Assembly: GCF_008808095.1 (NCBI RefSeq)
Contig: NZ_CP023397.1
Coordinates: 372,001-436,000 of the forward strand
Source: Pseudoalteromonas ruthenica
GTDB taxonomy: Bacteria; Pseudomonadota; Gammaproteobacteria; Enterobacterales; Alteromonadaceae
Direction: 5' to 3'
Length of the DNA: 64,000 bases
Made by a program: the position numbers and the translations under genes. Below are positions 26,184 through 34,951 of this stretch, piece after piece (within the stretch, counting starts at the first letter, position 1; every line of letters starts with the position of its first letter). Below the pieces are notes generated by a model. It ran no database searches. It had not been told where the DNA came from and saw only the letters and a program-made list of their open reading frames with translations.

Positions 26184-26732
26184 ATGAACGAATATACGCA
26201 AAAGTTACACGCTGGCAGCGAGTTTCCAGTTATTAAAGTGCCGACGTTGGCGGGCGCTGAAGTGCAATTAGGGCATACCCGATCACCTTATGACTGGCAG
26301 TTGGTGGTGGTTTATCGGGGCCGACATTGTCCCATGTGTAGCAAGTATCTTACCCAGTTATCGGCCGTGACTGAGCAACTACATAGTCTGGGGGTTGATG
26401 TTATTGCGGTCTCTGCTGATAGCAAAGAACAACTTGAAAGACACCTTGAGGAGTTGACTGTGACTTTCCCCATTGCCTATAACTTAAGCCTTGCCCAGAT
26501 GCGGGCTTTGGGGTTGTATGTCTCGGATCCTCGCTCGCCAGAGGAAACAGATCACCCCTTTGCCGAGCCCGGACTCTTTGTGGTCAACGCTCAGCAGCGC
26601 TTGCACGTGGTGGATATTTCTAACAACCCCTTTGTACGCCCCGAGCTCAATACCTTGGTTAGCGGCCTCAAATGGATACGTGATGTTAACAATAACTACC
26701 CCATTCGGGGCATGCGTAAAGAGGTGGACTAA
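26184..26732 (+). CDS. AhpC/TSA-family redoxin (peroxiredoxin-like)
   Basis: 182 aa thioredoxin-fold protein with YRGRHCPMCSKYL (CxxC, about Cys50 and Cys53), then VIAVSADSKEQLERHL and a FPIAYNLSLAQMRALGLY strand. The CPMC form belongs to the peroxiredoxin-like proteins that often accompany quinone or organic-peroxide genes. It has a good AAGGAG box and starts 11 bp after mdaB, so it is in the same operon. Probable thiol-dependent reductase of peroxides or oxidised adducts. Confidence 0.85.
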   Translation: MNEYTQKLHAGSEFPVIKVPTLAGAEVQLGHTRSPYDWQLVVVYRGRHCPMCSKYLTQLSAVTEQLHSLGVDVIAVSADSKEQLERHLEELTVTFPIAYNLSLAQMRALGLYVSDPRSPEETDHPFAEPGLFVVNAQQRLHVVDISNNPFVRPELNTLVSGLKWIRDVNNNYPIRGMRKEVD

Positions 26733-27095
26733 ATGAATACTCAGTTAGTTATTGCCATGATGACGCTGTTGGCAAGCCTGCAAGGAGTAGCTAAGGCGGC
26801 GATACCAGCGCATAACGCTGCGCCAGCGCAGTATCAAGTGCTGTTTGAGAATGACCAAGTATTGACCTTGAAAATGACGCTGGCCGCCAATGAACGAGAT
26901 AAGTGGCACAGCCATCACAGTGAAACGGTTTATTTTCAGCGTGGCGGAACTCTTGCTATTGAAACCGAGCATGGTGTGCAAGAGGTCACTGTAGCCGATG
27001 GTGAGGTCATGTGGCATCCGTCTTGGCGCCATCGCGTCACAAACCTCAGTGCCCACCCCGTAGTGGCGATTATTGTCGAACAAAAGCCACAATGA
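26733..27095 (+). CDS. Secreted small cupin-domain protein
   Basis: 120 aa; the ATG directly follows the TAA of the redoxin gene. A hydrophobic N terminus (cut near KAA, residue 22) suggests export. The cupin core follows: WHSHHSETVYFQRGG (metal ligands His59, His61 or His62 and the Glu) and WHPSWRHRVTNLSAHPVVAIIVE. Substrate unknown. As the last gene of an HxlR-controlled operon it may act on a toxic aromatic or quinone. Confidence 0.8.
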   Translation: MNTQLVIAMMTLLASLQGVAKAAIPAHNAAPAQYQVLFENDQVLTLKMTLAANERDKWHSHHSETVYFQRGGTLAIETEHGVQEVTVADGEVMWHPSWRHRVTNLSAHPVVAIIVEQKPQ

Positions 27096-27108
27096 CTGAG
27101 GGGGTTAT

Positions 27109-27150
27109 GGTCGCAGCTGATATCAATTTGACATCGGCTGCGACCTCTTT
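27109..27150. terminator. Terminator between convergent cupin and M24 genes
   Basis: GGTCGCAGCTGAT pairs with ATCGGCTGCGACC (13 bp, one G-T pair) around a 10-base loop, followed by TCTTTGTT. Confidence 0.8.
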
Positions 27151-27151
27151 G

Positions 27152-28360
27152 TTACAACCCAAATGGGTTATCAATGCTGTGTGCCGGCTCAGTAAACCAC
27201 TTTGGCCCCTCAGCCGTGGTGTAAAAGTGATCTTCTAAGTGGATACCAAATTCGCCGGGAACCACCAGCATTGGCTCATTAGAAAAACACATATGTTCTG
27301 CTAACACCTGAGGGTTATCTTTGACTAAATAAGGCCATTCGTGGATATCTAAACCAATGCCGTGCCCTGTGCGGTGGGGGCAACCAGGTAATTGGTAGTC
27401 TGGCCCCAGACTTTGGGCGCTGAGATAATCGCGCGCGGCTTTATCTACATCGCCACAGGTGTTGCCTACTTGGGCGGCAGCAAACGCTTTTAACTGGGCG
27501 TTTTTCTCATACTGCCAAAACTGTTGTTGTCGAGCGCTTGCCTCACCAAACACATAGGTGCGAGTGATATCGCTGAGATAACCGTGTAATTGGCAACCGG
27601 TATCAATTAGCACCATATCCCCTTGTTTCAGTGTTTGTGGGTCTTTCACTCCGTGGGGGAAGCTGGTGGCTTGGCCAAAGAGCACAATGCAAAAGTAGTT
27701 GCCGCTGGCACCGACTTGTTTATGCGCTGCATTAATAAATGCCTCGACCTCAGTTGTGGTGATCCCCTCATGTAACATCGACGCCGTGGCTTTGTGCACT
27801 TCTAAGGTCATGTCCATTGCCCGCTGAATAAGGGCAAGCTCGTGAGTGGATTTGTGCATGCGACAATGGGCTGTGACTTCGCCAGCATTGACCAGCGTTA
27901 ATTGTGGCGCCGCTTTAGTAATACCATCGGCGATGAAAAATTGCGCGCTTTCGTCAATGCCCAGCACCGCATCGTCGCCACAACCCATGCCTTTTAGCAC
28001 CTCGGCAATCAATGCATAAGGGTTTTGCTCTTCTTGCCAACCATGAATATCGGCATCAATCACCTGGTAATCTCGCAACGAGCCTATTTCAAAAAAAGGC
28101 GCGACGAAGGCCAGCTCGCCTTGGGCAGGCAGTAACGCGCCCACCAAGCGCTCACTGGCATACCACTTTAGTCCCGTGAAATAGGTCATGTTAGTACCAG
28201 CATTTAAATAAAGGGCATCAATGCCATTTTCCTGCATAAAAGCCTGGGCTTTGGCGATGCGTTGGCGATATTCGTGCTCTTCAATGGCGCTGATATCGCC
28301 GGTCATATCGCTCAGTTGTGCTAAGGCTTGTTGTTGGTTTTGATAGCCAATGCCTTTCAT
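27152..28360 (-). CDS. M24-family Xaa-Pro peptidase (aminopeptidase P/prolidase-like)
   Basis: 402 aa pita-bread metallopeptidase without signal peptide, so cytoplasmic. An N-terminal creatinase-like domain (about 30-165) precedes the catalytic domain, whose five metal ligands are all present: Asp253 (LIDTG), Asp264 (SDITRT), His333 (TGHGIGLD), Glu362 (SNEPML) and Glu376 (HLEDHF). It removes residues before Pro, and probably Hyp. It is coupled (4-base overlap) behind the D-amino-acid dehydrogenase, so it is made together with the enzyme that burns the released D-Hyp. Controlled by the operator at 29765 in the divergent promoter. Confidence 0.93.
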   Translation of the reverse strand: MKGIGYQNQQQALAQLSDMTGDISAIEEHEYRQRIAKAQAFMQENGIDALYLNAGTNMTYFTGLKWYASERLVGALLPAQGELAFVAPFFEIGSLRDYQVIDADIHGWQEEQNPYALIAEVLKGMGCGDDAVLGIDESAQFFIADGITKAAPQLTLVNAGEVTAHCRMHKSTHELALIQRAMDMTLEVHKATASMLHEGITTTEVEAFINAAHKQVGASGNYFCIVLFGQATSFPHGVKDPQTLKQGDMVLIDTGCQLHGYLSDITRTYVFGEASARQQQFWQYEKNAQLKAFAAAQVGNTCGDVDKAARDYLSAQSLGPDYQLPGCPHRTGHGIGLDIHEWPYLVKDNPQVLAEHMCFSNEPMLVVPGEFGIHLEDHFYTTAEGPKWFTEPAHSIDNPFGL

Positions 28361-29640
28361 AACGCTTTGCTCCTGTTACCTTGAAACCGCGCGATGCTCA
28401 AGGCATCGATATTCATCGCGGTGGGTTGTTGATTTATGAGTGCAGCAATCAACTCACTGGTGATGGCTGCTTGGGTTAACCCCAAATGTTGATGGCCCAG
28501 TGCCAGCAATAGACTTGGATGCCTGGGAGCTGCGCCAATGACCGGTAATGAATCTGGCAAAGAGGGTCGCGCCCCTTGCCAACAGGCCTGCTCGTCAAAC
28601 TCAGTGCCTAGTTGCGGCAGCAACTCCCGCGCATGAGCCAATAGAGCGTGAGCGCGCGCCATATTTGCAGGCGCTTGCAAACCGGCAAATTCAACCGTGC
28701 CGGCCAGTCGCAGGCCTGCACTCATGGGCGTCATAATAAACTGTCGCTCAAAGCTGGCCACCGGGCGTTTGAGCCCGAGGTGTTCGGATAACTGATAATG
28801 ATAGCCGCGCTCCGCCTCTAGCGGCAGGGCATAGCCTAATTGCTGACACAGTACTTTACTCCATGCGCCGGTACAAACAACCGTTTTGCGATAAAGCTCG
28901 CGGCTGGTTGCGGTACTCACCCGACAATGTGAATGCGCACAGGTCAAGGAAGTGACTTTCTCGGCGCGGTAGTGCCCGCCTAAAGCACAAAACTGGCTGA
29001 ATAAGTATTGGCTTAATGCGCCAGGGTCGGTGCTGTGGCCCACGGCTTTAAAATAAAGCGCGCCGTCGATATGGGCAGTTAAAGCGGGCTCTAGCTCATT
29101 GACCTGAGCACGCTTGAGTATCGATACGTCCACGCCTTGGTGCGAGTACTGCGCAGCCACGGCTTTTATTTTATTTGTTGTCGTGCTCTCGAAGGTTAAC
29201 AGCGAACCCTGGTGTTGTACGTACTGGTGGTAATCATTTGCGAGTAAGCGCTGCCACGCGCCAAGGGCATGGCTGTTTAAGGTGCTCAAGACTTCAGTGT
29301 GGCGACGATAACGATGCGGCATCATATTGGCCCCAAAGCGAGCAAGCCATGGTAGTAGCTGGGGTAGGTATGTGGGCGCAATACGCAGGGCAGAGCGCTG
29401 GCTGAGCAGCATTTTAGGCAGCTTAGGGAGTAATGAAGAGCAGGCCATGGGGAACACTTGTTCGGTGGCAAAGTGGCCGGCATTGCCAAAAGAGCATTGG
29501 CTGCCCGGCGGCTCAGGGTCATACAAGGTGACTTGATAGCCTTGGCGCTGCAATTGATACGCACAGCTCAAGCCAATAACGCCGGCACCGAGCACCGCAA
29601 CGCGGTTGTTAGCAGCATGATGTTGAGCCTGACTTTGCAT
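28357..29640 (-). CDS. FAD-dependent D-amino-acid dehydrogenase, probable D-hydroxyproline dehydrogenase
   Basis: 427 aa DAO-family flavoprotein, DadA-like. The FAD Rossmann motif VAVLGAGVIGLSCAYQLQ is at 14-31, then YDPEPPGSQCSFGNAGH. VVCTGAWS and the C-terminal GHQHLGLTQAAIT segment complete the fold. In the known bacterial pathway, cis-4-hydroxy-D-proline made by the epimerase is oxidised to pyrroline-4-hydroxy-2-carboxylate by such an enzyme, passing electrons to the respiratory chain. It faces the deaminase-epimerase operon across a shared operator. D-Hyp as substrate is inferred from these neighbours. Confidence 0.87.
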   Translation of the reverse strand: MQSQAQHHAANNRVAVLGAGVIGLSCAYQLQRQGYQVTLYDPEPPGSQCSFGNAGHFATEQVFPMACSSLLPKLPKMLLSQRSALRIAPTYLPQLLPWLARFGANMMPHRYRRHTEVLSTLNSHALGAWQRLLANDYHQYVQHQGSLLTFESTTTNKIKAVAAQYSHQGVDVSILKRAQVNELEPALTAHIDGALYFKAVGHSTDPGALSQYLFSQFCALGGHYRAEKVTSLTCAHSHCRVSTATSRELYRKTVVCTGAWSKVLCQQLGYALPLEAERGYHYQLSEHLGLKRPVASFERQFIMTPMSAGLRLAGTVEFAGLQAPANMARAHALLAHARELLPQLGTEFDEQACWQGARPSLPDSLPVIGAAPRHPSLLLALGHQHLGLTQAAITSELIAALINQQPTAMNIDALSIARFQGNRSKAL

Positions 29641-29764
29641 CCCTCGTTTTCACCTCTTAGATATTTCTTTTTATAAAATTAAACTGCTTATAACTCATGC
29701 TATTACGTTTACGAGTGCGCTCATTTAGCTGGCTTACACAGGTTTTGTTAATTTTGCATGTTGA

Positions 29765-29780
29765 ATATTGTATACAATAT
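29765..29780. promoter_or_regulatory. GntR/FCD operator copy 2 (hydroxyproline divergon)
   Basis: Perfect 16-bp palindrome ATATTGTATACAATAT in the 179-bp gap between the divergent dehydrogenase and deaminase genes, 40 bp before ATG 29820. It can control both operons at once. TACAAT within it could also serve as a -10 box. Confidence 0.85.
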
Positions 29781-29819
29781 ATCTATGATGGCAAGCATAA
29801 CGACAACAGAGGAACTAAT

Positions 29820-30734
29820 ATGAACGTAAATTGGAAGGGTGTTTATCCGGCAGTCACCACGCAATTCTATGATGACGACAGCATCAACTTTAAAGCCACC
29901 GCAGCGATGATTGATAACCTTATTAATGAGGGGGTGCATGGCATTATTGTGCTTGGCACCGTCGGTGAGAACTGCTCGCTGCGCAGTGAAGAAAAGCGCC
30001 AAGTGTTGGAAATGGCAAAAGAGGTGGTTGGTACACGTGTGCCGCTATTAACCGGGGTGGCTGAAACAACCACGCAATTTGCCATTGAATTTGTCGCCGA
30101 TGCGCAAGCTGCAGGAGTGGATGGGTTAATGGTATTGCCGGGCATGGTGTACCGCAGCACTGAGCGCGAGGCCATTGATCACTATCAGCGCATTGCTAGG
30201 TCGACCCAGTTACCTATTATGATTTACAACAACCCGGTGACCTATGGCGTCGATGTGTCTATTGCCGGCATGCACACCTTAGCGCTTGAGCCAAACATCG
30301 TCTCGGTAAAAGAGGCGACTGAAGATACACGCCGTATCACCGAGCTGCTTAGTGCGTTTGGTGAGCGTTTTGTGGTGTTTGGTGGTGTTGATGACATCGC
30401 TCTTGAGTCCTTGATGCTCGGCGCCACGGGTTGGATATCGGGGCTTACCAATGTCTTTCCCCGTGAGCCTGTGGCCATTTACCAATTGGCTCAGCAGGGG
30501 CGTTATGAGGAGGTGCGGGAGCTTTGGCAATGGTTCTTGCCACTGCTGCGTCTAGATACTATTCCCACCTTAGTGCAATGCATTAAATACGCTGAACAAC
30601 TGGCTGGACGAGGCAGTGAGCGCACGCGCGCACCGCGCTTGCCGCTAACCACAGAACAAAAAGCTGAAGTGGAGCGCCTCTATAACACGGCCATTGCCAA
30701 TCGTATCGACTTAAGCAAGTACAACCTGGACTAG
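29820..30734 (+). CDS. DHDPS-family pyrroline-4-hydroxy-2-carboxylate deaminase (candidate)
   Basis: 304 aa from ATG 29820 (GAGGAAC box); a longer in-frame start would place the operator inside the gene. TIM-barrel aldolase of the DapA/NanA family: GTVGEN (46-51), Tyr136 in MIYNNPVTYG and Schiff-base Lys164 in IVSVKEATEDT. In hydroxyproline users the DapA-like gene beside the epimerase deaminates and dehydrates the pyrroline to 2-oxoglutarate semialdehyde. Its place here, followed at 3 bp by the epimerase and then the semialdehyde dehydrogenase, supports that role. Confidence 0.88.
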   Translation: MNVNWKGVYPAVTTQFYDDDSINFKATAAMIDNLINEGVHGIIVLGTVGENCSLRSEEKRQVLEMAKEVVGTRVPLLTGVAETTTQFAIEFVADAQAAGVDGLMVLPGMVYRSTEREAIDHYQRIARSTQLPIMIYNNPVTYGVDVSIAGMHTLALEPNIVSVKEATEDTRRITELLSAFGERFVVFGGVDDIALESLMLGATGWISGLTNVFPREPVAIYQLAQQGRYEEVRELWQWFLPLLRLDTIPTLVQCIKYAEQLAGRGSERTRAPRLPLTTEQKAEVERLYNTAIANRIDLSKYNLD

Positions 30735-30737
30735 TCT

Positions 30738-31739
30738 ATGAACCGGGGGACCTTTTTCTGTATTGACGGCCATACCTGTGGTAACCCGGTGCGCTTGGTA
30801 ACAAGCGCCCACCCACCGCTGCGCGGCCAGAGTATGAGTGCGAAACGACAACACTTCTTGCAGCATTACGACTGGATCCGTCAAGCGCTGATGTTCGAGC
30901 CGCGCGGGCATGACATGATGTCCGGGGCTTTTTTGTATCCGCCGACCACAGCAGATGGCGATGCCGGGATTTTATTTATTGAAACTTCGGGCTGCTTACC
31001 TATGTGCGGCCACGGCACCATAGGCGCCCTGACATTTGCATTGGAAAATGGCCTGCTGACACCACAAGACCCACATCGGGTGCGCTTAGATACGCCGGCC
31101 GGGCGCGTAGATGCTCATGTGCGTCGTAGTGGCGACAAGGTCGAAGCAATCAAGCTTTATAACGTGCCTGCCTTTTTGGCCTTTGAGCAACTTACTATTG
31201 AGGTGCCTGAGCTGGGGGCGCTAAGCGTGGATATTAGCTTTGGCGGCAACTTTTACATCATTGTTGAGCCGCAAGCTAATTTTGCAGGCATAGAGCATTG
31301 CAATGCTTCGTTTTTACTGCGCTACAGCCCGTTGATCCGCGATATTGTCAACGCCCAAGTCGAGTGCATCCACCCGCAAGACCCCACCATGCGCGGGGCA
31401 TCCCACGTGCTGTGGACCGGACAGCCCAAACACACCAGCTCCGATGCCGCTAATGCAGTGTTTTATGGCGACAAGGCCATAGATCGTTCGCCCTGTGGCA
31501 CCGGGACCAGCGCGCGCATGGCACAGTTATATGCGCAGGGGCGCTTGCCTATCGGGCAAGCCTTTGTTCATGAAAGCTACATCGGCAGCCAATTTATTGG
31601 CTGCATCGAGGCGGTGACCGAAATCGCAGGGCGCACCGCCATTGTTCCTAGTATCGAGGGCTGGGCCCGCGTCACCGGTCACAACTGCATTGTGGTTGAC
31701 GATGACGACCCCTACGCCTTCGGCTTTCAAGTGTTATAA
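30738..31739 (+). CDS. 4-hydroxyproline 2-epimerase (proline racemase family)
   Basis: 333 aa. Both catalytic cysteines are present: Cys90 in LPMCGHGTIGA and Cys253 in SPCGTGTSARMA. This separates it from trans-3-hydroxyproline dehydratases, which carry Thr at the second site. It turns trans-4-hydroxy-L-proline, released from collagen, into cis-4-hydroxy-D-proline in the cytoplasm. It starts 3 bp after the deaminase stop and ends 10 bp before the dehydrogenase start. Proline racemase itself is the less likely alternative because of the neighbours. Confidence 0.93.
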   Translation: MNRGTFFCIDGHTCGNPVRLVTSAHPPLRGQSMSAKRQHFLQHYDWIRQALMFEPRGHDMMSGAFLYPPTTADGDAGILFIETSGCLPMCGHGTIGALTFALENGLLTPQDPHRVRLDTPAGRVDAHVRRSGDKVEAIKLYNVPAFLAFEQLTIEVPELGALSVDISFGGNFYIIVEPQANFAGIEHCNASFLLRYSPLIRDIVNAQVECIHPQDPTMRGASHVLWTGQPKHTSSDAANAVFYGDKAIDRSPCGTGTSARMAQLYAQGRLPIGQAFVHESYIGSQFIGCIEAVTEIAGRTAIVPSIEGWARVTGHNCIVVDDDDPYAFGFQVL

Positions 31740-31749
31740 GGAGACCAAG

Positions 31750-33246
31750 ATGGAGAACTACACAGCAAGCCTGAGTGGCCTTAGCTTTATCGCTGGCCAG
31801 TGGCAAAGTGAGCAACAGCAGGCATTTCATGCCTTTTGCCCGGCGCGCAATGAGGACATGGCCACACCCTTTTACAATGCCTCTTTGCAGGATGTAGAGA
31901 GTGCTTGTGCGAGCGCTGAGCGCGCTTTTATCGCCTATCGGGGCACCTCGTATCAGCAGCGCAGTGAGTTTTTGCACGCTATTGCCGATGAAATTGAAGC
32001 GCTCGGCGATGAGTTACTCAATACCACTCATCTAGAAACCAATTTGCCCTTGGCCCGGTTACAAGGTGAGCGTGGGCGGACGATGAATCAACTACGCGCA
32101 TTTGCTGATGCCTTAGAAGACAATTTGGCGCCTTTGCACTTGCACTATCACGATGCTGGCGAGCCAAATCGCACCCCGTTGCCTAAGCCTGACACCACCT
32201 TGCGTTTTTTACCCCTGGGGCCAGTGGCGGTTTTTGGCGCCTCTAACTTTCCTTATGCATTTTCAACTCTCGGGGGAGACACCGCAGCGGCGTTAGCCGC
32301 CGGCTGCCCGGTGATAGTCAAAAGTCACCCAGCACACCCGGGAACCAGCGAGTTGATGACCCGAGCCATTGCTAAAGCAATAAGCCGCTGTCAGATGCCT
32401 GAGGGAACCTTTGCCATGTTACAGGGTACCGACCATAGTATTGCTCACCAACTCGTCAGTGCTAAGCAAATTAAGGCGGTGGGTTTCACTGGCTCTTTAA
32501 CCGTGGCCAAGGCGTTAATGAGTACCATACATAGCCGTGAAGAGGTGATCCCTTTCTATGGTGAGCTTGGCGCTATCAATCCACAGATTATTTTACCCCA
32601 GGCGCTGGCAAGTGCGCGTACTTTAGGGCAACAGCTGTGTGCTTCATTGCTGATGGGTCATGGCCAGTTCTGTACCAGCCCAGGGCTATGGTTAGTGCCA
32701 ACACACGGCAGCGATGAGCTTATTGCGGCAGTACGCGAGCACATAGGCGATGCGCCATCGGATACCCTGCTTAGCCCAAGTATTATTGACGCCTATGAGC
32801 GTGATACCAAAGCGTTAGCCCAATGCAACGGTGTACAATTGTTGGCACAAGGGCATAAAAGTGCGCCATTCCACGCGCAAGCACAGGTGTTTACTTGCAG
32901 CGCTGAGGGTTTTATCAATACGCCGATGCTGCATCAAGAGGTGTTCGGTCCGGCAGCTCTTGTTGTTCGTTACGATGATGAGCAGCAGCTTATGCATGTT
33001 ATTGATGCCTTAGAAGGACAGCTAACCGCTTCAATCTACGGTGAACAAGCCCAGCATCAGCCGCTTATTGAACGGTTAAGTTATAAGGTAGGGCGATTGA
33101 TTTATGGGCAAATGCCTACCGGTGTAGAGGTGTGCCAATCAATGAATCATGGCGGCCCATACCCGGCTGCCACCGATGTGCGTTCGACCTCGGTTGGGTT
33201 AGAGGCGATGCGGCGGTTCTTGCGGCCACTGTGTGTGCAGCGCTGA
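31750..33246 (+). CDS. 2-oxoglutarate semialdehyde dehydrogenase
   Basis: 498 aa aldehyde dehydrogenase from ATG 31750 (AAGGAG box at 31739; a longer in-frame start overlaps the epimerase gene). LGPVAVFGASNFPYAFSTLGGDTAAALAAGCPVIVKSH (156-193) is typical of the ketoglutarate-semialdehyde subfamily. Glu272 and Cys308 (GHGQFCTSPG) are the catalytic pair. It oxidises the deaminase product to 2-oxoglutarate, delivering hydroxyproline carbon to the TCA cycle. Last gene of the operon, followed by a strong terminator. Confidence 0.93.
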   Translation: MENYTASLSGLSFIAGQWQSEQQQAFHAFCPARNEDMATPFYNASLQDVESACASAERAFIAYRGTSYQQRSEFLHAIADEIEALGDELLNTTHLETNLPLARLQGERGRTMNQLRAFADALEDNLAPLHLHYHDAGEPNRTPLPKPDTTLRFLPLGPVAVFGASNFPYAFSTLGGDTAAALAAGCPVIVKSHPAHPGTSELMTRAIAKAISRCQMPEGTFAMLQGTDHSIAHQLVSAKQIKAVGFTGSLTVAKALMSTIHSREEVIPFYGELGAINPQIILPQALASARTLGQQLCASLLMGHGQFCTSPGLWLVPTHGSDELIAAVREHIGDAPSDTLLSPSIIDAYERDTKALAQCNGVQLLAQGHKSAPFHAQAQVFTCSAEGFINTPMLHQEVFGPAALVVRYDDEQQLMHVIDALEGQLTASIYGEQAQHQPLIERLSYKVGRLIYGQMPTGVEVCQSMNHGGPYPAATDVRSTSVGLEAMRRFLRPLCVQR

Positions 33247-33277
33247 GCCGATAACGTTTTCGTTTTAAGTGTCCCCC

Positions 33278-33314
33278 AATGCGGCCAACACTCCCTCTGT
33301 TGTCCGCATTTTTC
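33278..33314 (+). terminator. Rho-independent terminator of the hydroxyproline operon
   Basis: AATGCGGCCAACA pairs with TGTTGTCCGCATT (13 bp, one mismatch), loop CTCCCTC, then TTTCT. It lies 32 bp past the semialdehyde dehydrogenase stop. Confidence 0.88.
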
Positions 33315-33362
33315 TAATTGTAAAACAGGTACATAGATAGCACTCGCAAGATAAATATAGGG

Positions 33363-33379
33363 TGGTATACTGTATTCCA
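33363..33379. promoter_or_regulatory. Imperfect operator-like palindrome before the GntR gene
   Basis: TGGTATAC-T-GTATTCCA is a 17-bp inverted repeat with one mismatch, 24 bp before the regulator ATG. It keeps the GTATAC element of the four perfect sites but has a one-base spacer. A weak autoregulatory site is possible. Confidence 0.4.
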
Positions 33380-33403
33380 TGGACCACCTACCAACACTCT
33401 TAT

Positions 33404-34069
33404 ATGGCAATTGAGCATAAAACCCGTACCCAACTAGTTGCTGAAGCAATTCGCGAAAAAATCTTACTTGGCGAGCTAAAATCAGGTGCGCCACTGCGCC
33501 AAGCGGCGTTGGCACAAGAGCTCAATGTTAGCCGTATTCCCGTGAGAGAGGCTCTACTGCAGCTTGAATCTGAAGGGTTAGTGAACTTTGAGGCCCACAA
33601 AGGAGCAACGGTAACCGAGGTGAGTGCATCTCAGGTGGATGAAATTTTTGACTTACGGGCACTGTTAGAAGCCGAGCTACTGCGTCATTCTCTAACTAAG
33701 CTCACCGATGCTGATTTCAGCGAAGCCGAGGTGCTATTGCAAGATTTAGAAGCGGCGATGGCAGCAGGGGATACGCAAGCCGCAACTGGGCACCTTAACA
33801 GCGCATTTCATGCCAAATTATATAGCCGTGCGCAGCGCCCGCAAACCCGTGAATTAGTTGAGCAATTTAGCAAAAATTCAGAGCGTTACGTGCGCATGCA
33901 TATTCTTCTTGCCGGGGGGTTAGATACCGCACCGGAAGAGCATCGTGAGTTACTTAAACTGTGCCGCGCGCAACGCGTAGACGATGCCTGTGCGTTTTTA
34001 TATCGCCACATCAGTGGCGCTAAAGACGATATTAAAGAGCTGTTATTAACCATGGAAGCGCAGGATTAA
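33404..34069 (+). CDS. GntR/FCD-family regulator, probable regulator of hydroxyproline/collagen regulon
   Basis: 221 aa from ATG 33404; an in-frame GTG at 33362 would sit inside the palindrome. The winged helix covers about 5-72 (VAEAIREKILLGELKSGAPLRQAALAQELNVSRIPVREALLQLESEGLVNF), with the FCD all-helical sensor after it. Three of its metal-site His are visible (AFHAKLY, EEHREL, LYRHIS), so it likely binds a metal-held carboxylate such as a Hyp-pathway acid. It lies next to the catabolic operon, and the FadR-type core GT-AT-AC is found in four promoters of related genes, so it is the best candidate to bind them. Confidence 0.88.
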   Translation: MAIEHKTRTQLVAEAIREKILLGELKSGAPLRQAALAQELNVSRIPVREALLQLESEGLVNFEAHKGATVTEVSASQVDEIFDLRALLEAELLRHSLTKLTDADFSEAEVLLQDLEAAMAAGDTQAATGHLNSAFHAKLYSRAQRPQTRELVEQFSKNSERYVRMHILLAGGLDTAPEEHRELLKLCRAQRVDDACAFLYRHISGAKDDIKELLLTMEAQD

Positions 34070-34095
34070 CAAGCCATCTGCTCAAGGAAGAAACA

Positions 34096-34926
34096 ATGAA
34101 ACGATTCACTCACTGCTTGCTGGGCTTGCTACTTATTTGCACCAGCGCCCAGCTTTATGCCGGTTCGCGCGACTACCCCACAGTGAAAATTGGCGCATAT
34201 GACGTTGAATATGAAATCGCAGGGAGCGGCGATGTTACCTTGCTACTTGAAGCCGGCGGCTCTGCCGGGCTGGATGATTGGCAACCTATCTTTTACGCGT
34301 TAGCCGAGCATGCCCGCGTGATCCGCTACTCTCGCGTCGGTAATGGTGGCTCCAGTGCGGTAAAAAAACACTATAGCTCAGAGCAGTATGCTCAAGAAGC
34401 GCTGGCTCTGCTGCAAGCATTAGCTATTACTGAGCCGGTGGTTTATATCGCGCACTCCTATGGTGCGTACATCGCGCGCACCTTCGCTGCGCGTTATCCC
34501 GATAAAATAGCGGCACTGATGCTTATTGATCCGGCCTCCGAGCATGACGTTGATATTATGCGGCAAATTGACTTGGCCACCGCTGAGCGGCAAATCGCGC
34601 AAGTTAAGCGCGATGATATGAAAAATGGCATGTCTAATCAGTATTTAGATTTTTGGTCCAAGCGGCCATTGCCAGACTACCCAGACATACCCGATATTCC
34701 AGTAACCGTTATTGCTTCGGTGAAAACCTATGAAGAGCCCTCACTGCTTTTATTTACTGATCAAGGCCGAGCAATGTGGGGCGACCTGCATAGCCAATGG
34801 GCCCAAGCCTTCCCACAAGGAGAGGCGATACTGACCGATAAAAGTTACCACTTTATCCACCATGAGCAGCCGCAGTGGGTAGTGGAGCATATACAAACCC
34901 TGATAAAGCGGGTACGGATAAAATAA
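34096..34926 (+). CDS. Secreted alpha/beta hydrolase
   Basis: 276 aa. The signal peptide is cut near LYAG (about 22), then a classical fold with GSAGLDDWQPIFYAL (oxyanion region), nucleophile Ser121 or nearby in IAHSYGAY, an acid in the PDIPVTVIAS to LLLFTDQG region and His in KSYHFIHHEQP. It lies 26 bp after the GntR gene and could be co-transcribed. The fold covers proline iminopeptidases and esterases; substrate cannot be read. Confidence 0.8.
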   Translation: MKRFTHCLLGLLLICTSAQLYAGSRDYPTVKIGAYDVEYEIAGSGDVTLLLEAGGSAGLDDWQPIFYALAEHARVIRYSRVGNGGSSAVKKHYSSEQYAQEALALLQALAITEPVVYIAHSYGAYIARTFAARYPDKIAALMLIDPASEHDVDIMRQIDLATAERQIAQVKRDDMKNGMSNQYLDFWSKRPLPDYPDIPDIPVTVIASVKTYEEPSLLLFTDQGRAMWGDLHSQWAQAFPQGEAILTDKSYHFIHHEQPQWVVEHIQTLIKRVRIK

Positions 34927-34951
34927 TAATGACACACTAGGGAAAGTGATA

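Noticed and set aside
30738..31739. Trans-3-hydroxyproline dehydratase as alternative identity
   Set aside because: The second active-site residue is Cys (SPCGTGTS) and not Thr, which points to the epimerase/racemase group.
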